DNA from: a virus
DNA: 33,751 nucleotides
Direction: 5' to 3' (one strand)
IMG/VR virus record: IMGVR_UViG_3300035199_000282
Location: 1 to 33,751 of that record
This document shows positions 31,844-33,751 of the stretch, piece after piece. A program made the position numbers and the translations under genes. The notes beneath the pieces are model-generated. The model worked only from the letters and a program-made list of their open reading frames with translations. It ran no database searches and was not told the origin of the DNA. Positions within the stretch are counted from its first letter, which is position 1. Each line of letters begins with the position of its first letter.

Positions 31844-32869
31844 ATGCCTACCGCCAACTATTTCGGCCGCAACGCCTTCGTCGCCTTCGCTAAAGAGGCC
31901 GATGGATCCGTTTACGGAACCGCCAATACGTCCTGGGACGTTCGCCGCCCGTTCGTGTCCTGTTCCATGCTCCGCCAGATCGAGAAGGTGCCACGGGCGA
32001 ACCTGATGGTCGCTGGAGCGGCTGGCCTGCGAAAATCGCACTACTCGGCAAAGGACGCCGCCACAGGTTCGATCGAACTTGAGCAAACCTACGATGGCTG
32101 CGGCTACTTTTTGCACGAACTGTTCGGAGCGTCCTCGACGACAGACCCTGGCGGCGGAGCCCCTAAAGTCCACACCTACACGCTCGCCGACTTGCCAGCG
32201 GTCGGCGTGGGTTCATCGCTCCAGCGAGGGACGACCATGGGCCTCCAGCGAGGAACAGGACAGGTCGAGGTATTCGAGGGCGTGGTATTCACGGGCGGAT
32301 CGATGTCTGTGGCGTCTGGGGCTCACATGGCCCTGTCCATGGACATGATCGCGGAAACCAGTAGCGCCCGAACCACGGCGATCACGTTCTCCGAGCCGAC
32401 CAACGACAACCTGGTACTGCATCACGAAACCACAGCCGCCGGCCTGGCGTGGAACTCTCAGAATTTCGACCTCGTCGACTTTGAATTCAAGATCGAAAAC
32501 GGAATGGCCGAACGGATGCGCCTGGGATCCCTGGTGACAAAGCAGCCAGTCATCTCCGACTTTCGATCGATTTCGATGACCGTGACCTTTGAAACCGATG
32601 ACGTTCAGGGCTACGCCGAATACCTGGCCGACCAGGCTTCGGACGCTGTGGTCACATTCAACAACGGCGCCAGTTCTGGCGATGAGCGTGAAATTTCGTT
32701 CTCATTGAACGCAGCCTACATCGAAAGCTACACGGACGAGATCACGGAAACAGGCCTGGTCCTGGCTTCGGTGACCTTCCGCGCCGAGGGCGACGGCTCC
32801 AGCGGCCTTCCGCTGGGCGCGTCGATCTCCGTCAAAAATGAGGCACCGACGGCCGTTCACAACGGCTGA
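31844..32869 (+). CDS. Major tail tube protein
   Basis: 341 aa. N-terminal SCSMLRQIEKVPRANLMV and YSAKDAATGSIELEQTYDG, then GYFLHELFG, and a C-terminal domain (YIESYTDEITETGLVLASV TF) match phage tail tube proteins with an added domain. It lies just before the chaperone and tape-measure genes, the canonical order. Ribosome site GGAG precedes ATG 31844. Confidence 0.85.
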   Translation: MPTANYFGRNAFVAFAKEADGSVYGTANTSWDVRRPFVSCSMLRQIEKVPRANLMVAGAAGLRKSHYSAKDAATGSIELEQTYDGCGYFLHELFGASSTTDPGGGAPKVHTYTLADLPAVGVGSSLQRGTTMGLQRGTGQVEVFEGVVFTGGSMSVASGAHMALSMDMIAETSSARTTAITFSEPTNDNLVLHHETTAAGLAWNSQNFDLVDFEFKIENGMAERMRLGSLVTKQPVISDFRSISMTVTFETDDVQGYAEYLADQASDAVVTFNNGASSGDEREISFSLNAAYIESYTDEITETGLVLASVTFRAEGDGSSGLPLGASISVKNEAPTAVHNG

Positions 32870-32907
32870 TCCAAACACTACCGAAACCCCAACGTCAGGA
32901 GAGGCAA

Positions 32908-33459
32908 ATGGGACAACTACTCGAAGCTATCGAACAGAGCACGACCAAGGAAATCGAAGCCGGCGGTATGCTCTGGCGGGTGAAAAAGATCGCCAGTGCG
33001 GACCTCGCCAGAGTCGGCCATTGTGCGCTTGGGCTCGGCCAAGGCCTCCAGGCGCCGAAGCCAGCGAAGAAACGTCGCGGCAAAAAATCGGCGGAGGATG
33101 CGGAGCCGCAGGGGTTCGCGGAGTCCATGGCGAAACAGCCGGTCGAGGCCCTGGAAACCATGGCGAAACTCAAGGACGCTGTCGTAGCTGCTGGCCTGGT
33201 CGCAGTCGGCGACCCGGAAACCGACGAATGGGAGGACGTCCAGGGCGTCCTGGAGCGTGAAAAGTCCGACGCGAAGGCGGGCCGGTTGTGGGTAGGGTCG
33301 ATCCCAAACGAAATCGGCGACCTCATTTTCGAAGCCGTAATGGACGTCTCCACGAACTCCGGGGAGGACCTGGCGAACCTTCGCCGATTTCGAGGAGAAT
33401 CCGGAGATCCTGCTGCTGGTGGATCAGGTGGCCAGGCGCTACGGAAGGCTGCCAAGTGA
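32908..33459 (+). CDS. Tail assembly chaperone, short form (gpG-like)
   Basis: 183 aa, AGGAG just upstream of ATG 32908. The N-terminal half is MLWRVKKIASADL..., then a charged Lys-rich segment (KPAKKRRGKKSAEDAE). It is the short chaperone that binds the tape measure during tail assembly. The frame continues to 33459, but the family sequence shifts to the +1 (or -2) frame near 33388, so the last ~25 residues are seen only in the unshifted product. Confidence 0.75.
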   Translation: MGQLLEAIEQSTTKEIEAGGMLWRVKKIASADLARVGHCALGLGQGLQAPKPAKKRRGKKSAEDAEPQGFAESMAKQPVEALETMAKLKDAVVAAGLVAVGDPETDEWEDVQGVLEREKSDAKAGRLWVGSIPNEIGDLIFEAVMDVSTNSGEDLANLRRFRGESGDPAAGGSGGQALRKAAK

Positions 33460-33598
33460 GGTACTGGAATTGCCAATTTGGGACCTGTCGATCGCTGTGG
33501 CCTGCATGATGGAAGCCGACGCGGCGGCGGGCGCTCTGATGAAGCGGATCCAGGCCGATAATATGCCGGTCTTTCCAGTGGTCGTCCTTCGGTCTTGA
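33341..33598 (+). CDS. Tail assembly chaperone, frameshift extension (gpGT-like)
   Basis: This frame has no stop from 33341 to 33598 and encodes FEENPEILLLVDQVARRYGR followed by LPSEVLELPIWDLSIAVA and a helical end, characteristic of the downstream chaperone domain. It has no ribosome site for a separate start. It lies in the +1 (equivalently -2) frame relative to 32908. The likely shift site is TTT CGA at 33388-33393, where TTT can re-pair as TTC; GGGG at 33361-33364 is a second candidate. Confidence 0.75.
   Translation, partial: WTSPRTPGRTWRTFADFEENPEILLLVDQVARRYGRLPSEVLELPIWDLSIAVACMMEADAAAGALMKRIQADNMPVFPVVVLRS
33388..33393 (+). promoter_or_regulatory. Candidate +1 frameshift site
   Basis: TTT CGA in the chaperone frame; tRNA-Phe on TTT can slip forward to TTC and the next codon CGA is likely slow. 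After the slip the peptide continues EENPEILLL, matching the downstream domain. Unproven; -2 shifting is the alternative. Confidence 0.5.
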
Positions 33599-33618
33599 CC
33601 TGTCAACAGTAGGAGGTA

Positions 33619-33751
33619 GAGAATGGCAACAGACAACGTGAAAACCTACCTGATCGAACTGGAGGACAAGGTCTCCGCCGAGTTGAAGAAAACCGCGAAG
33701 CAGGCCGACGCCCTGGAAGCGGAATTGAAGGATCTCCGAGAGGACCAGAAA
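33619..33751 (+). repeat. Terminal direct repeat identical to contig start (1-133)
   Basis: 132 of 133 bases match 1-133; the only mismatch is 127 A against 33745 C, changing Glu to Asp in the tape measure. Indicates the contig closes on itself. It also shows the true ribosome site (AGGAGG 33611-33616) of the tape-measure gene. Confidence 0.95.
33623..33751 (+). CDS. Tape measure gene start (second copy, partial)
   Basis: The first 43 codons of the tape-measure gene repeated at the contig end, with E41 read as D41. It is the same gene as 5-2557 in the circular genome, not a second gene. Confidence 0.9.
   Translation, partial: MATDNVKTYLIELEDKVSAELKKTAKQADALEAELKDLREDQK

Noticed and set aside
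30881-32173. Long minus-strand open frame
   Set aside because: Antisense to two well-supported tail genes; high GC makes long shadow frames common. Same for 743-1600, 18069-19298 and 21171-22055.
1-33751. Cyanobacterial HIP1 (GCGATCGC) enrichment
   Set aside because: GATC is common but I did not see the octamer enriched, so it gives no support for a cyanobacterial host.
33619-33751. A second tape-measure gene
   Set aside because: It is the overlap of the circular contig, not a separate gene.
1-33751. tRNA genes, integrase and attachment sites
   Set aside because: I looked for cloverleaf ends and recombinase motifs in the gaps and found none convincing.

Overview
The window looks like a complete genome of a tailed double-stranded DNA phage (siphovirus layout), cut open inside the tape-measure gene. 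The last 133 bases (33619-33751) repeat bases 1-133 with one mismatch (127 A versus 33745 C). The natural reading is a circularly closing or circularly permuted genome of 33,618 unique bases. Every gene I can support is on the + strand. The genome is GC-rich (low to mid 60s percent by eye) and uses strong AGGAGG-type ribosome sites and stop/start overlaps. I see no integrase, repressor, tRNA, DNA polymerase or CRISPR, so the sequence suggests a virulent phage relying on host replication enzymes. The host cannot be named; a high-GC bacterium that also accepts leaderless mRNAs fits.

Layout, read around the circle. (1) Packaging and head, 20.2-29.7 kb: small terminase, a ParB-domain DNA methyltransferase, large terminase, a portal fused to a MuF-type head protein, prohead protease with a polyacidic tail, HK97-type major capsid protein, a decoration-like protein, two small proteins and a head-tail connector. 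(2) Tail, 29.7-33.6 kb continuing to 8.7 kb: neck protein, tail terminator, a DUF2341-like beta protein, tail tube, tail chaperone with a programmed frameshift, tape measure, tail-tip proteins and two fibre or receptor-binding proteins. (3) Lysis, 8.7-10.5 kb: a cell-wall hydrolase candidate, a holin candidate and three small membrane proteins. (4) Early region, 10.65-20.0 kb: Dam methylase, small orphan genes, a winged-helix regulator, ERF annealing protein, Gp157-like protein, RusA resolvase, a replication HTH protein, a helicase-loader-like protein and an FmdB zinc ribbon.

The least ordinary features are non-coding. Nine early-region sites carry a CA-rich leader built from AACC repeats (1 to 10 units), mostly ending in an AGGAGG-like site and ATG. 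Because AACC reads N-Q-P-T in every frame, these leaders can be translated through, and one joins a membrane segment to an acidic domain. A 119-nt, roughly half-GC element occurs twice (10502-10620 and 30712-30830) in gene junctions with a 43-nt identical core and possible alternative stems. Two head-module promoters place their predicted start exactly on an ATG (leaderless). The ERF protein ends in a zinc ribbon and an SSB-like tip, and GATC sites are roughly four times commoner than chance where I counted.
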